A stretch of DNA of 64,000 bases from Spisula solida (GCA_947247005.1 OX365953.1:8747001-8811000); one strand, 5' to 3'; numbered from the stretch's first letter, positions 40,501-52,774 are shown. Numbers and translations are program-made. Notes: generated by a model not told the origin, from the sequence alone.

Positions 40501-42645
40501 ATATTTTTGTATCGTTGTATTGTTATACCGTTGTTTGATACATTTGTACTTCACAATTTGTGAGAGGATTTTAGATGTTTTGTTGTTGTAGACTATGCTT
40601 GATATTTAGATTATGGTTCTGTAAGAAATTAAATCTAGATACTAGTAATTTATTATCAGCTGGTGTCGCGAACGCTGCAAAGCTCCGATTGTATTTAATA
40701 CAATAATTATTATTCATTTTTATCACACCAGCCGTTTCTAACATGCCATGAAGTAATATAGCACAATTGTTTTAGTAATTACTATATGCCGTATATCTAC
40801 ATCACATTTGTAATTTACTTCAGGTAGATGATCAATAGCATTTTAAATTTGTAGATTTCTATTGCGAAATTTATTTAATTACTTTATAGAATTATTAGAA
40901 TAAAAAGTATCGAGGCCAAACAAAATTCGTATTATTTTAAGATTCTATTTTTCCATGACTGACATATTACATCCACACACTCTGTTATGAAGAAGATTAG
41001 TTTTTGGGAATGAATAAAAACATACAGCATATCTCTTTATAAATACGTGTTGATATCACAATAACATATTGCTAGACTATTTATTTTTATATTTAGAACA
41101 ACAGAAATACACATTCCTTGGAAATTGACGCGTATATTGAATTACCATAATAAATATCTAGCATTGTCTGTTACAACGAAAGTTATTGTTAAATTCTTTG
41201 TATAATAGTGCAATATTTTGCAATTATTTGTATTATTGGTATTGAAATTTGGGTGTCAATTTATTTGTTTTATTGCTTGTTGTGTTTTATATTTAAACCA
41301 TTTTGTTATTGTATGGTCATTTGTTACTTTGTTACATAATTTGTTAAATACAAATTTACATGTTTTATATAAACATTGTTTGTTTAGAGTATGTTATTGT
41401 TAAACACGTGTCATGGCATGCTTAGTGCATTCAATTCTTTTGATACAGACAAATCTATATCAAGTAATGTTTTACATTGTTAAGTATTTATACTACGCAG
41501 CGTAAGGATTTGTTAGAAGATGGTTTGAAAGAAGCTTTTAGTTTTAAACGTGTGGCACCTTCAGAGTTTTGTAAAATGTTGGAGAAAAAAGTATAGAAAC
41601 AATGTACTACATTAAGTAGATAATATTTTCGAACCATGTCAGTTGCTCTAAGTATATTTCATTATTTGATATATTTCACTAATATTTGAACATTTTTGTA
41701 ACATTTTTCATTTAAAAAAGGATTAACAAATTTCAGAACTCAGTATGTATTCAGATGATTTTTTATCAGAATAGCTCTTTACAACAAGATGATTTGAGTC
41801 GTTTTCTGTTGTAAAATACGTAAAGTATTGTGACTCGCGTTCTGAAAAATAAACTTATTGGCAATGCGTTAAATTTTTCCACATGCCTAGATCACGTTGA
41901 AATCAGTCAAGTACTTGCGTTATTGGAGTGTTTTTACTGAAATTGAAGTCAGATAAATGTATTTTATGTCAAAACAAGGGAATTTCATGTCATATACATG
42001 TACAAATGTATTGTGATTGTTAAAGCTTAAAACTACCATTCAACAGATAAAATAAAACTCTATAAGAATAAAATGTGTTTGTTTATTATCCAATTTAGTG
42101 GACGAATCCACATCAGCAGCGAACAATACAATGCCTAATTATGGAATTTAGAACTTTCAAAGATACAGTTTGAAGAAAACTATGTTCGAACAGAGGACAT
42201 TTAGCCATGGTTCTATTCTCATGAAAGCTCCCGTGAGACCAAACACAATTTCTCGGCAGACTAGATTCAAAGTCTCGATATACCAGACCGCTGTATCACA
42301 AGGAATAATCAGGTGCTTAAGTATATTGAAATCTTTGAGATTCATCCTAAGATCACACTCTGATTGTTGCAAACGTTCAATTTAAACATTTGGTTTCTAT
42401 TTGAAATCGTTCGGAGATCTGGCTGTCGGTGGTTATCTATGGCTACCATGGTCCAGTCCTTCTAAACTTCTGACGTCGGGGCTATTTTAATAAATAATTC
42501 ACGTGCGATTCACAGACATACGTCATGTAATAAACCACTTCTTAAATAATGGCACAATATAGTGTTTACAGGACTATCATTTTATGATAAGTAACAGCTA
42601 CACAGTCATGTATGTTTAATCAAGTAACTGAACAACGTCGTAATG
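34583..42645 (+). repeat. Second tandem array, unit A
   Basis: Collinear with 43876-54812 (unit B) and, with more gaps, with unit C. Anchors are the block at 34680-35000 against 43990-44350 and 55010-55300, the block at 36120-36320 against 45520-45735, and the block at 42060-42370 against 54055-54360. Identity is visibly lower than between units 1 and 2 of the left array. No protein-coding gene was recognised. ORF pairs shared by A and B, such as 42170-42385 and 54163-54360, differ mostly at amino-acid-changing positions, so they are not conserved as protein. Unit A lacks most of the insertions of unit B and is the empty-site reference. Confidence 0.85.
39634..39685 (+). repeat. Dispersed 52-bp-family repeat, single unit
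   Basis: Reads aaccagccgagcacagtaaa, then cataaaacatgcaaggcaca, then atgccc. The orthologous position in unit B is 50855-50908, so this copy predates the A/B duplication. Confidence 0.7.
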
Positions 42646-42762
42646 GAGTTGTACGTGCTTAAACTGAAACTGAATAATAAACCTGATAAATGGATTATGT
42701 TGAGAGGGTCGTCTCAAAAGAATATTAGACGTATCCAACTAACTGACTGTCTAATTACCAGT

Positions 42763-43594
42763 GCATCTTCGGTATTAAAATTATATTGTATGCAAAAAGC
42801 ACCCAGTTAAATTTTCTGACGTTCGTCAACTGTTACACTATCTTGTTAGGATTTGAAAAATGTAAGATTTCAAAGAAGTTAGGTGTTCAAAAAAGGTTTG
42901 ATTAAAAAAAAGTAAGGTTTCTAAAAATGTTAGGTTTCAGAAAAGCTAGGTTTTAAAAAAGTTTGGATTTTCAAAAAAGTTAGGATTTAAAAAAGTTTAA
43001 AAAGTTAGGTTTTTAAAAAAGTAAGTTTTTTAAGAAATAGGTTTTTATAAAGCTAGTTTTTTTCGAAATCATGTTTTAAAAAAAGTTAGTTATTTTAAAG
43101 TTAGGATTAAAAAAAGTTAGGTTTCAGAAAAGCTAGGTTTTTAAAAAGGCAAGGTTTTGTAAAAGAGATATGTTTTTAAAAAGCTAGTTTTTTAAAATAG
43201 TTAGGTTTTTCAAAAGTTATTTATTTAAAATAGTTAGTTTTTTAAAAAAGAGTTAGGTTTCAGAAAAGTTAGGTTTTAAAAAAGTAAGGCTTCAGAAAAG
43301 ATAGGTTTTTAATAAGTAACGTTTCAAAAAGGTAGGTTTTTAAAAAAGTTAGGATTTTAGGTTTTAAAAAGCTAACTTTTTTATAAACATAACCTTTTTT
43401 GAAACCTATTTGTTTCAAATTTTAACTTTTAAAATCTTAACTTTTTAAAATTATAACTTTTTTAAAAACCTAGCTTTTCTGAAACCTAGCTTTTTTCAAA
43501 TCTTAACAAGCGAGTGTAACAGCGGACGAATGTCAGAAAATAAATCTTAACTGGGCGCTTTTTACATACAATATAATTTTAATACCGCAAATGC
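42763..43594. mobile_element. 832-bp foldback element with internal minisatellite
   Basis: The end arms at 42763-42858 and 43494-43594 are reverse complements over about 95 bases, with scattered mismatches and one small gap. The outermost motif is cggtattaaaattatattgt. Between them is a degenerate minisatellite of roughly 14-17 bp period (see next entry). No ORF. The structure resembles foldback-type DNA transposons, whose long inverted repeats carry internal tandem repeats. Confidence 0.85.
42859..43493. repeat. Degenerate A/T-GTTAGG minisatellite that reverses orientation
   Basis: Units of the form aaaaagttaggttt, often varying to gctaggtttt or caga-aaagttagg, run from about 42859 to about 43368. 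From about 43370 the complementary form (aaacctaactttt) runs to 43493. The turning point is near 43368. The repeat therefore forms part of the inverted-repeat arms, unequal in length. Confidence 0.85.
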
Positions 43595-45264
43595 ATGTTA
43601 TTTTTTTCGACTTCAGAGTACATTTACCACAAGATGTTAATTATAGGATATTGATAGCCTATATAATCTCAAATACTAAATGATAAAAAAAAATATGCGG
43701 TTACCTGTTCATGAAGTCGGTCAATTGGACATGTCTAATAATTCTCTGAGAAAACCCCTCGAAATAATCCGTTTATTCAGTTTAATTTTCGGTTCGTACA
43801 ACCCCAATAGTTTGATCGAGAATAACATAAAAATACGTTTCTATTTAAATGTTTTGTGTGGAAATTTATGTAATGACATTTTTAATTAAGTAACCTTCTT
43901 AATAGGGAAGATATTTCTATCTCCAGGTAGTTCCCACCCTATTGCCGTTTTTACTAGTGTCAAAAAAATACTTCTACATGTACCAATTAAAATTTTACTG
44001 GAACCAACCAGATCTGTGTCGCTTTAATAATTGAAAGCAATCGGTGCATTGATTGTAAACATTGTTTCATATTTTCTAATATTTCTATACCGTCATTCTA
44101 TTATTATAAGTGGTTATGGGCTTGGTTTGAACAAACATTTATAGCTACAATGAAGTGGTAAACGTATAAACAATGCAGGACTTGGTTCGAGCAATTTACG
44201 TTCTGTTTAAAATTACCATGTGAACGCTATTTTCTGTTTGCTGTATTTTACCAGATTAATTATTTTGCTTGATATATGACACTAGTCACATTTGTTTGTT
44301 ATATAGTATTTTCACTCAGCTGTATTTTAAGCCCCCATGATCGATTAGATAAGTTTATGTAAATATCAATGTTGCATTTAGTTCTTAATATTCGGTCGAT
44401 GTTTTTGAAATGAAGTGATGAAACCAGAATTGTATTGAGACGAAACACGACAGTCTATAGTATCGCAACAGATATGTGGTTGGCGTATTTTGAGGGTATG
44501 ACAGGTCGGTTGTAAAAGCGCCAAGTCACATGCATCTCCAGCAACATGTCTGTTTTATCGAACACCTTGAACATATTTGACATTGAACACGAGGGATTTT
44601 AAGTCGCTGGAATAAAGTTACAGCAGAGATATAACACTTGTTTGGAAACATGTTTAATATTTCTGCATTCTGTCTTTCACATTTGCACGAAGTCTATGTT
44701 TCAAACGTATGTTTGTATAATTAGTTGTCTAGATGACAAAACTGTCGCCTTGATTATATAATAAGTATGTTTGTTGCCAATCAGGACTATAATTACCGGC
44801 TCATGAATCTAATACATATATAGCGTGCCATGTCTGTACAACGTAAAGCAACTTAATCGATACGTTGCGAGCTAAGTCTGCGTCAACTAAAGTGTTTGCT
44901 TAAATGCATATTATTTATATTCATTACGCAGTGTCATACAATCATTTCATAACATAATCTCAAACACAAGGAGTTCCTGTAGACTGAACGCACCTAGCTA
45001 AGAAGAATATTATAAACGGCATGATTCTCAGACTTATATTTTTCAACGTAACTTAATTACATAATAACCTACTGGAGTAACTTCTCATCTATTCTCTAGA
45101 CATTTTATAAAATACATTGGTTTTTGTTGAAATCACATTTGGCCCAGTTTAAGAGAATTTCTTTAATAAGATAGAAATACCGATGTAGACAGAAGGTTAC
45201 AAATGTGATCTGTGTGGTAATATAATAATGTTTCTAATACACATAATGACCAGCTTTTGTACGC

Positions 45265-45386
45265 CAGTCACGTTTCGTTAAGAAGATTCTATATTTTAGA
45301 ATTTAAAACTACTATTCTCCTATGTCAGTCACGTTTCGTTAAGTAGATTCTATATTTAGAAGTTAAAACTACTTTCGTCCCGCGTG
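45265..45386 (+). repeat. 61-bp tandem duplication in unit B
   Basis: cagtcacgtttcgttaag starts at 45265 and again at 45326. Unit A has a single copy near 35925-35985. It is a small, imperfect local duplication. Confidence 0.8.
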
Positions 45387-45824
45387 AGTTCATGGATGTT
45401 ACATTTAATGTGTAAATTTGAATAACTATATGAAACGTTGATTATTTTCTTTTGCATTAAATTCGCGTTTCGAAGCATAATTGACTATATTACCACTCTG
45501 ATGTGTTTTGTCTTCAGATTGTGTCTCCGAAACGCAGACTACATTAGCTGAATGTTTCGTTTTTTATGCAAAAATGTATCGGAGATAATCTAATGTATTT
45601 TTGCTGTGGAATATTTGAATATGTCAGAATGAGATTTAATAAAGGTCACGGCGACGTTAATATGTATTTTATTAGTTTACTGCTAGAAGAATACAAATTG
45701 AAATTCGAAAGCAATCTGATCTGTTGTACTTATTAAATTGATACCAATACAAAACAAATACTAATCATGAGTATATATATATGTTATGAACATTATATAA
45801 TTATATATATACAATGTATACGGG

Positions 45825-46075
45825 ATCAGTGGTCACTCCCTGGGCTCTCTGGGCGGTGTCGCCTCCTTGCGCAGCCTCCTCATGGCGGTATTTTCCGCCC
45901 AGTTATGTAATTTAAGAACAACTTTGTTTCAAAAATACTTTCTCACATTTTTATTTGGTTTTGTTTTATGGCATTTTACAAAATAAATGCCCGTTATCAA
46001 TTCAAAACCTTTTTACGTTGTTTCTTATTCCATACAAGTTCGCCCTTGGTGTGTGCCCCCTTTATCAATACATAA
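45825..46075. mobile_element. About 250-bp insertion with target-site duplication
   Basis: atacaatgtatac followed by ggg or aggg stands on both sides (45809-45824 and 46076-46092). Unit A has an uninterrupted tatacaattaatacaggg. The first 80 bases are strikingly GC-rich for this window (gggctctctgggcggtgtcg, and a ggcgg/ccgcc hairpin). The rest is AT-rich and includes AATAAA near 45980. A duplication of 13 bases or more fits retroposition (SINE or LINE 3' end). No tRNA promoter boxes and no poly-A tail were seen, so the class is open. Confidence 0.65.
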
Positions 46076-47236
46076 ATACAATGTATACAGGGCATAATTT
46101 AATTATGCGTAGATGATTAAAAATCTTAGCTTTCCTAGTTGAATATGACCCCGTGACCCTTGAAATACAAAATAAGGGATTCGGATCCGGTGTACGAATT
46201 AACCTCCAAAAAGATTTAATTAACACAATAAGTAACCAGTGATTAAGACCACCATTTTATATAAAACAAGATATATTTTCCCAATTTTTTTGTTTCATTC
46301 ATGCAGAATGTTACCTATTATTTAATTCAACATATAAGGTAAAATCTGATTGACTACTAGTTCATTGATTCCAGTAAGTAAAAAACTAGACGTCGGGAAA
46401 AATGCCCACTTTACTACTTTGAAAGGTAGACGAAGATATGCAATGTCGCAAATGTTTTGTTGAGACTGAGCATGTGTGTCGGGTGCCCTATGTGGGTTGG
46501 CAGTTTCCACTATAGCATTCACTGCATATGCTGTATCACTGAGTGCTGAAACACGCTCTTATACAATACAGTCGATTTAAGGTATTGTAAACATCAATAA
46601 TATGTTTCTGTGATGTGTCATTTCCAGACAATCAGACAAAATCAAACATAGACATTATGCACATTGAATTCTAGCGACTACAAGTATGATATAGAGATAG
46701 GAGTTCAATAATTTTATAATTCAGTCAAACGGTATGTGATGCCTTCATGTCTCGTAGAACATTATAATTTGATAATTTAAATCGATTTCACGTAATTAAA
46801 TTGTAGACAGATAAAACGAAACAGACCGGCAGACTATTAATAATCTTAAAAATTTAATGCTAACTGATGAGATATGAAGTTCTATCAGTAAAAATCAAAG
46901 CACTGAAAGTACTGCTGTGTGGCGTACTGATGCCATTAAATCCAATATCGAATCCAGGTTGTATCATAATTTTATGTCACAGTTCTGATAAGCCCACCCT
47001 TACTCAAACATTTGTGCTGCTAAAGACACCAAGAGAACCAGCAGTTACCTGGAACTTACTTAAGTAACTATGCTGAGCATCAATGAAGGGTTATTTACAA
47101 ATACCATTTTTAACGACTTGGAGAATTCGACCAGTGTCAAGATAACTGACTGTTTATTCTCCGTATGACCACGCATGTTAATTAAATGACACTCTATATT
47201 AACGTATGTAAAAGGGGTAAACAGGGCGTCGCTCAC

Positions 47237-47628
47237 ACATATCGATCGGCCGATTAATGCTTTAAAAACAAGTTTTACATTTTATAAAACCTTTAAGTAT
47301 TAGCTTTTAAAACAAGCTTTAACGAACAAAATCGATCGAATATTAAATTAATAATTGATGATTTTCGACCGTTTATTTGGTATAAAACGGGATATTTTAA
47401 ACTTACTTTTACGCGGAACGGATTCTTACTCGTCGCCGTGGATTAACTAATTAGGGTATCGTGTTGTCTTAAAGAGAGATATATATCTCTGCTTCATTAC
47501 AAGCTTTAAATATTCAAAATCGGATAATAGATACGAAAATTATGAGGTCTTATATAAAGCACGGTAGAAATTGACTAGTGCGTTTAACGCTTACCGCCGT
47601 AACATCGTTAATCGACCGATCGATATGT
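47237..47628. mobile_element. Possible small element bounded by a 23-bp inverted repeat
   Basis: The arms at 47237-47259 and 47606-47628 match as reverse complements at 21 of 23 positions (core atcgatcgg, cgattaa). Similarity stops abruptly at both the inner and outer ends. No clear target duplication was seen and no ORF lies between. Confidence 0.45.
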
Positions 47629-48426
47629 ACGTAGAACTATTTCAGTTCCCCCCACCAGCTATATATAGCATCAATGTTTGTATACAACATAATTAGGTCA
47701 TCGTCTGCAATGTGCAGCGACGGAGTGATTTACATACGTTTCAGTATACGATTGAAAACCGTGGGAACTATTAGATTCCCGCCACCAGTGAGAACATTCG
47801 TTGGTAGTAAAAATATAGTCCGTTGCGGAATGATTTGCTATAAAAATCCTCTAAAAATTAAAGTCTGATATAATTGTTGGTCTTAATATAAGTAAATGTT
47901 GGTAATGTAAACAAATCAGGTCCAATGATACGTGTAACCTGTGTTGCATGCTTGTAATATTGTTCAAATCATAGAACTATTTATTTGCCGAGGCCTAATG
48001 CGTTAAATTGGTCGTAAGCTGAAAAGTGGTAATAACATTGTGTGGCGTTTACGCCACACAAAAAACCTGTATCAGTCACTGGTTATCACCTACAATGTGA
48101 CTAATATAAGCTCCGCCCCCTCACAGGGACTACTTTAATTTAGCAAAATCTCAACACTAAAATGTCTGTAACTTTTTTATTACTGAACGGGAACATGTCA
48201 TGTGGAGTTTTTTTATTCTTAGTTAGACCATTTCCTACAAGTTGGTGTATGATTTAATACAAAATTCTCAAAAAAGTCGTTTTCACCTATTCACCATAAT
48301 CCAAGATGGCGGATTTTGAAATGAAAAATATGAATGGAATAACATATTCATACGTAGCCTAGCCACAGTGGTAATTTGGCATAAATAGTACCAGTTTTGA
48401 CAACATAAAAGCATTAAATAAATAGA

Positions 48427-48587
48427 ATATTTGTTTGTTTTGATTGAATATGGTTAATATCTCATCTTGTAGTGATAAAGTTTTAATATTTTCAAGAGCG
48501 CGTATCGCGCTACGCGCTCTTGAAAATATTGAATTTAATCCATACACGATGAGATATAAACCATATTCAATCAAAACAAACAAATAT
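48427..48587. repeat. 161-bp near-perfect palindrome
   Basis: The outer arms of 40 bases (48427-48466 and 48548-48587) differ at one position. The inner arms of 20 bases (48485-48504 and 48511-48530; aagagcgcgta against tacgcgctctt) are perfect, with a 6-base tcgcgc centre. Only the 17-18 bases between the two arm pairs are unpaired. It would form a very stable hairpin in single strands. Confidence 0.95.
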
Positions 48588-50854
48588 CCTCTATTGATCT
48601 TGATTTTGATAAATTCCACTAACAGTAATGTATTTACTGTAGATATTATCAGAACATATCACACGACCTCAAGTATAGCTCACGACCAATATAACACGAT
48701 TACGATCAACGTGATGTCGTTAAGCCTTTATTATTCGTGTAATTTGTTGACTCAATTAATTTTGTATAATGTTTTTCTTACGTTTTAAAGCAAAATCATT
48801 TCATCGAACTATCATTCAAATGATAAACCCTGTTTGTAATTTCATTTCTTTATTTTTATTTCAAGTTGTTTTGACTCATCGTAATGTTCAGTACTTTTGG
48901 TATTTCAAACACACAATTTTGTTTTGTTGTTTTTGTTATGGTTGTTGTTATAATTATGGTATATGTTTTAATTGTATTATCAACTTTTTAGTATACAACG
49001 CACTTGTGTAACAATGTTAAATTTACAATCATTGTATTGTTAGTATTTTTCAAAGTTCGTGTATTGCTATATACATATAGCTAGCTAAACATCAGAAGGT
49101 CGAAAGTAAAAATAAAACGCTATTTTAAAAAAAAAGTTTGAAACTACTCTTTACTTGTGGAAACACAAGCTGTTTTGACCTGTTCCGATTTTCATTTAAA
49201 TAGTCTAACAAAAAGCGCCTTGTGATGAGTATGAGTCTTAAAAGGTCGTAAGTAGCGTTCGATCTTCTAATTCTAAGCCATCGATATTATTCACGTGGAA
49301 TATTCGGAACATACGTCAGTGTATTGTTAGTAGTTATCAAAGTTCATGTATTGCTATATACAAATTATTCACATGGATTATTCGGAAATGTTGCATGACT
49401 CTAACGGCATTCACCAAGATACATCGATATTAGTCATCGCATTGCTACTTTGAACAAACAAACACATATTAATCAACGATTGGTTCAAGGCCATTTGATG
49501 ATTCAATATTAATATTATACTATGATTTAAAGACCCATGTGTATCAATCGTCCATTCATTGGTTGCAGAAACATACGACAAGTGGTCGGTCAATACTGTG
49601 TTATAATATTATACATCAATTATTGATAAGGTACAAACAGTCGGTTCTCAAGAAACAGTGATAAAATACTTTAACTCACAAGAGACAATTTTTATTACTC
49701 AGATAATGAGTAAGAATTTGAAATAATGCATGTCATCAACGCATAAATATTGAAACTGTTGAATGTTTATGTCAATATGTTTTTAATAGTTAGAATTTTC
49801 TACATTCGTCAGGATTTTATACCAATAATAGATTAGTTAACCTTCGGAATGTATGATTTTGTTAACAATTTTAGCTCATAAATAAATTATAAACATGTAT
49901 CTTGAAAATATTTCCAGTTTCATATTACACATTAATATACGTAGATAGAAGGTTTTTTTACATCGTTTTGGCTAAATTTCATTGTTTTATTTATTAGGTA
50001 TGCGATGAAAGTATAGCCCGCGCTACCAATACAATAAATGACCAATAGGTCGTGACACATGGAAATGGAAACTACAATATATAATATATTTAGGTATGAA
50101 TAATGCAACTCTAGAGCGTATTGTCATAAACATTGTTGCATAAATATATTTTGTAAACATTAAATACAAGGTAACCATAGATTTCGATACCATTAACCCC
50201 CATGCCAACTTATAGTTTGCAGTCCCAGACTATATTGATCCTTTAACACTCTAACTGAAACATCACAGTCTAAATTCTATATATCTACCAGGGTTAAGTA
50301 CACTCTGAGATGCGATTAGCTTCTACACGTAAGGGTTTACAGTTTTCTACTGTGCTGATTTGATATTGTCACGCAACTTACATAATTGATACGTTAGAAG
50401 AATGACCCAAACCGAAAATAGATATTTTCAATGGGACTGGAACATGTGAGCGCTTGTTTATAGTCCGTTCCTCGATGCTTGTCGGAGATTTACTATTTCA
50501 AGTAGCTTGACGGCATAGTTGATCAATTGAACAGACTGCTTTTATGTATAAAGTTAAACGACTGTGAAAACAGCATCAATGTACAGCAAGCTTTTAATGC
50601 TCGGCACAAGTCACTTAAGAGACGTAGCAACACTTTCAGTATGTCTTATTTCGTAATAATCCGATCGTTAAACATGAATGGGAAAGATCCGCGTGTTTTA
50701 CTGCTGAGTAAGCAGATGTCAAAGGAGATCGATAATTGCTGATTCATGAAACTAATTTGCTGAGTAATAATACGCGTTACCAAATCAAGTAGGTTCACAC
50801 GAATATTAGGCAATTAGCAAAAATATGTTAAGTCGGATAGAGAGTACATCACAC

Positions 50855-50908
50855 AACCCAACTAGCCGAGCACAGTAAACATAAAACATGCAACGCACAA
50901 TGCCCTAC
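50855..50908 (+). repeat. Dispersed 52-bp-family repeat, single unit (unit B copy)
   Basis: Orthologous to 39634-39685; carries actagccgagcacagtaaac and cgcacaatgccc. Confidence 0.65.
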
Positions 50909-51904
50909 AGACATCCGAACGAGAGAACAACGCATCAACCAATCAAAAGATAAAAGGAATCGTTCAATAATTGGTCTGGCTCCAAAACAGCGTTCGGGTG
51001 CGTCCTGTTTTGACCGGGGACCGACCACTATTCATATTGGTTGAAATGAAATGAACACAAGTACTGTAAGCATTCAAATTCAGTGTCGGGATCCCCTGAT
51101 ATAAACAAATAACAATATCTGAATTACAATATAATTCAATTATGTTTAGATTTAATTACCATCAGAAAAAGCACTTTATGTGATAACAAAAATATCCACT
51201 ATGGGAATCTTCTACAATATTTAAGGACATTTTTTTGAAGAAACTCAATGTGAACATGACGAGCAATATAATATTTTGATCTATTTTACCCTTTGAGAAA
51301 AACATGTACGAGCTCACACCCTTTGTTTGTTTCCTTATGGCTTTATTACATGTACATATACATGTTATTTTTAACCGCCTTAAATTTGAATCTACATTCT
51401 AAAATATTTGTATAATTCAAATGGTCACATAAGGTTGCATTGTTGTCATGGTATTGGTTGAATTCGACCCCGAGAATACAGAATAAATGATTTTCTTTGC
51501 CATTGTTTACATTCTAAGACCACACACAAATTAGCGAGGTGTATATTATATTGTTTTATAGCGTCACAAATGACGTCACAAATGTCTTCACAAGTCATGT
51601 TGTATTATTTTTGTCAGTGAAGGTCATCACATACAGATTCATATTTTGTGTATCGTTGTATTGTAATACCGTTGTTTAATACATTTTTTCTACACAATTT
51701 GTGAGAGGATGTTGGATGTGGTGTTGAAGTAGACTATGCTTGATATTTAGATTATGGTTCTGTTATAAATTAAATATATATACTAGTAATTTATTATCAG
51801 CAGGTGTCGGAAACGCTGCAAATCTCCTATAGTATTTAATACAATATTCATTAACACACCAGCCGCTTCTAACAAGCCATACAAATATATGGCACATTGA
51901 AAAC

Positions 51905-52715
51905 GGCGTCATATGACGTATCATTTCTTAATTAAATTTTGACGTTTCGAAATTACTCATTATATTTGGGAGGCGTTTAAGCCTCTCATTTCTACCATTG
52001 CCCATTTCTTAATATAAAATTAACCGCATTTAGGCTGCTATGTGAATCTGCATTCAAGTAGTTCCAGAAACTGTCAACATTCCCAATACTGCTACATATG
52101 TTTCTCCAAATTTTTTTAACTGATTTAAGCCAATCAGCAACATTTGTTTATTCTAAGATCAAAAATTATTGTGAAACTGTTCGTTAAATCGATATTTTTG
52201 GAAAAAAATCACTACACCGGCCGATACCGAACTTGTTTCATATTACGAAAATGACGTGTTCATCAAATGTCCCGGCTGTAAAGCTATTTTTAGAAACTTC
52301 AGACTACGGGCAAGTGATGGTTTTATCAATGAATCGTATACGGTCTGCAAAGTACCGTTATGCAATCATATGGTGTCGCTGTACTAGCTAGCCGCTTTCT
52401 ATAGACTGTCTCATGCTGTGAGGGAAGTGATTACAAGACGGTACTGTAGAATCTGATAAATAGGCGCGTAGTATTATTTTAAAGCCACTTTTGATATACG
52501 CATTCAATACACGTACATTAGTATTACATATAAATTAATATGCACCTTTTAACAATTATTTGGATACCCAACATGCCTATATAGTCACATATGCCTATTT
52601 TGACATTCAAGACAAGATCGGCAGTAAGAAAACGAACATTAAACGTGTACAGTCGGTTTAAGCTTTAGTAGCAGCAACCAGATCTCCTCCCAGCAATACT
52701 CTCAGTGCTTTGATT
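51905..52715. other. Unit-B-specific segment of about 0.8 kb
   Basis: Unit A has about 275 unrelated bases between the flanking matches (40760-41035). Here the stretch is longer and less AT-rich in its middle. It contains the ORF at 52175-52387 and ends close to a 24-base sequence that recurs inverted at 46894-46921. Its nature is unknown. Confidence 0.5.
52175..52387 (+). CDS. Short Cys-rich ORF or exon fragment, possible zinc-binding motif
   Basis: Open frame of 70 codons from after a TGA at 52172 to TAG at 52385, with no in-frame ATG near its start. It is therefore a fragment or an exon rather than a complete gene. It reads through a hydrophilic segment (ADTELVSYYENDVF), then IKCPGCKAIFRNFRLR, then SYTVCKVPLCNH. 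This gives Cys-x2-Cys, 22 residues, then Cys-x4-Cys-x-His. Base and codon composition differ from the AT-rich neighbourhood, and the pattern is typical of a structural zinc site. I do not recognise the family. It lies in sequence present only in unit B, so it may be cargo of a mobile element, a transposon remnant, or a captured exon. A chance ORF cannot be excluded. Confidence 0.35.
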   Translation, partial: NCSLNRYFWKKITTPADTELVSYYENDVFIKCPGCKAIFRNFRLRASDGFINESYTVCKVPLCNHMVSLY

Positions 52716-52774
52716 ATAAATACGGGTTGATGTCACAATAAAATATTGCTATTTATTTTTATGTAAAACAACAG

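Larger units (their letters stand above)
42646..43805. other. 1.16-kb insertion at the A/B unit junction
   Basis: At the B/C junction (about 54805-54816) the sequence passes directly from the end of one unit to tttgatc of the next. At the A/B junction about 1.16 kb intervenes, most of it the foldback element at 42763-43594. No gene was recognised. Confidence 0.65.
46852..48594. other. 1.74-kb insertion in unit B, class unknown
   Basis: Unit A reads through from aataatctta to ttttgatcaa. Unit B has about 1.74 kb between the matching points, and unit C supports the right flank (attgatct-gattttga). The insert contains a 23-bp inverted repeat pair (47237-47259 and 47606-47628), a tgtgtggcgt/acgccacaca palindrome at about 48039-48062, and the 161-bp palindrome at 48427-48587, which lies close to the right edge. 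A 66-codon frame at 46867-47067 has no recognisable domain. It may be several nested insertions. Confidence 0.65.

Noticed and set aside
42170..42385. Paired small ORFs on both strands shared with 54163-54360
   Set aside because: Substitutions between units A and B mostly change residues in the sense frame, and the frames diverge after about 35 codons.
42859..43493. Telomere-like GTTAGG repeat
   Set aside because: The spacing is about 14-17 bases with long A/T runs, not a 6-7-base telomeric period. It lies inside a foldback element.
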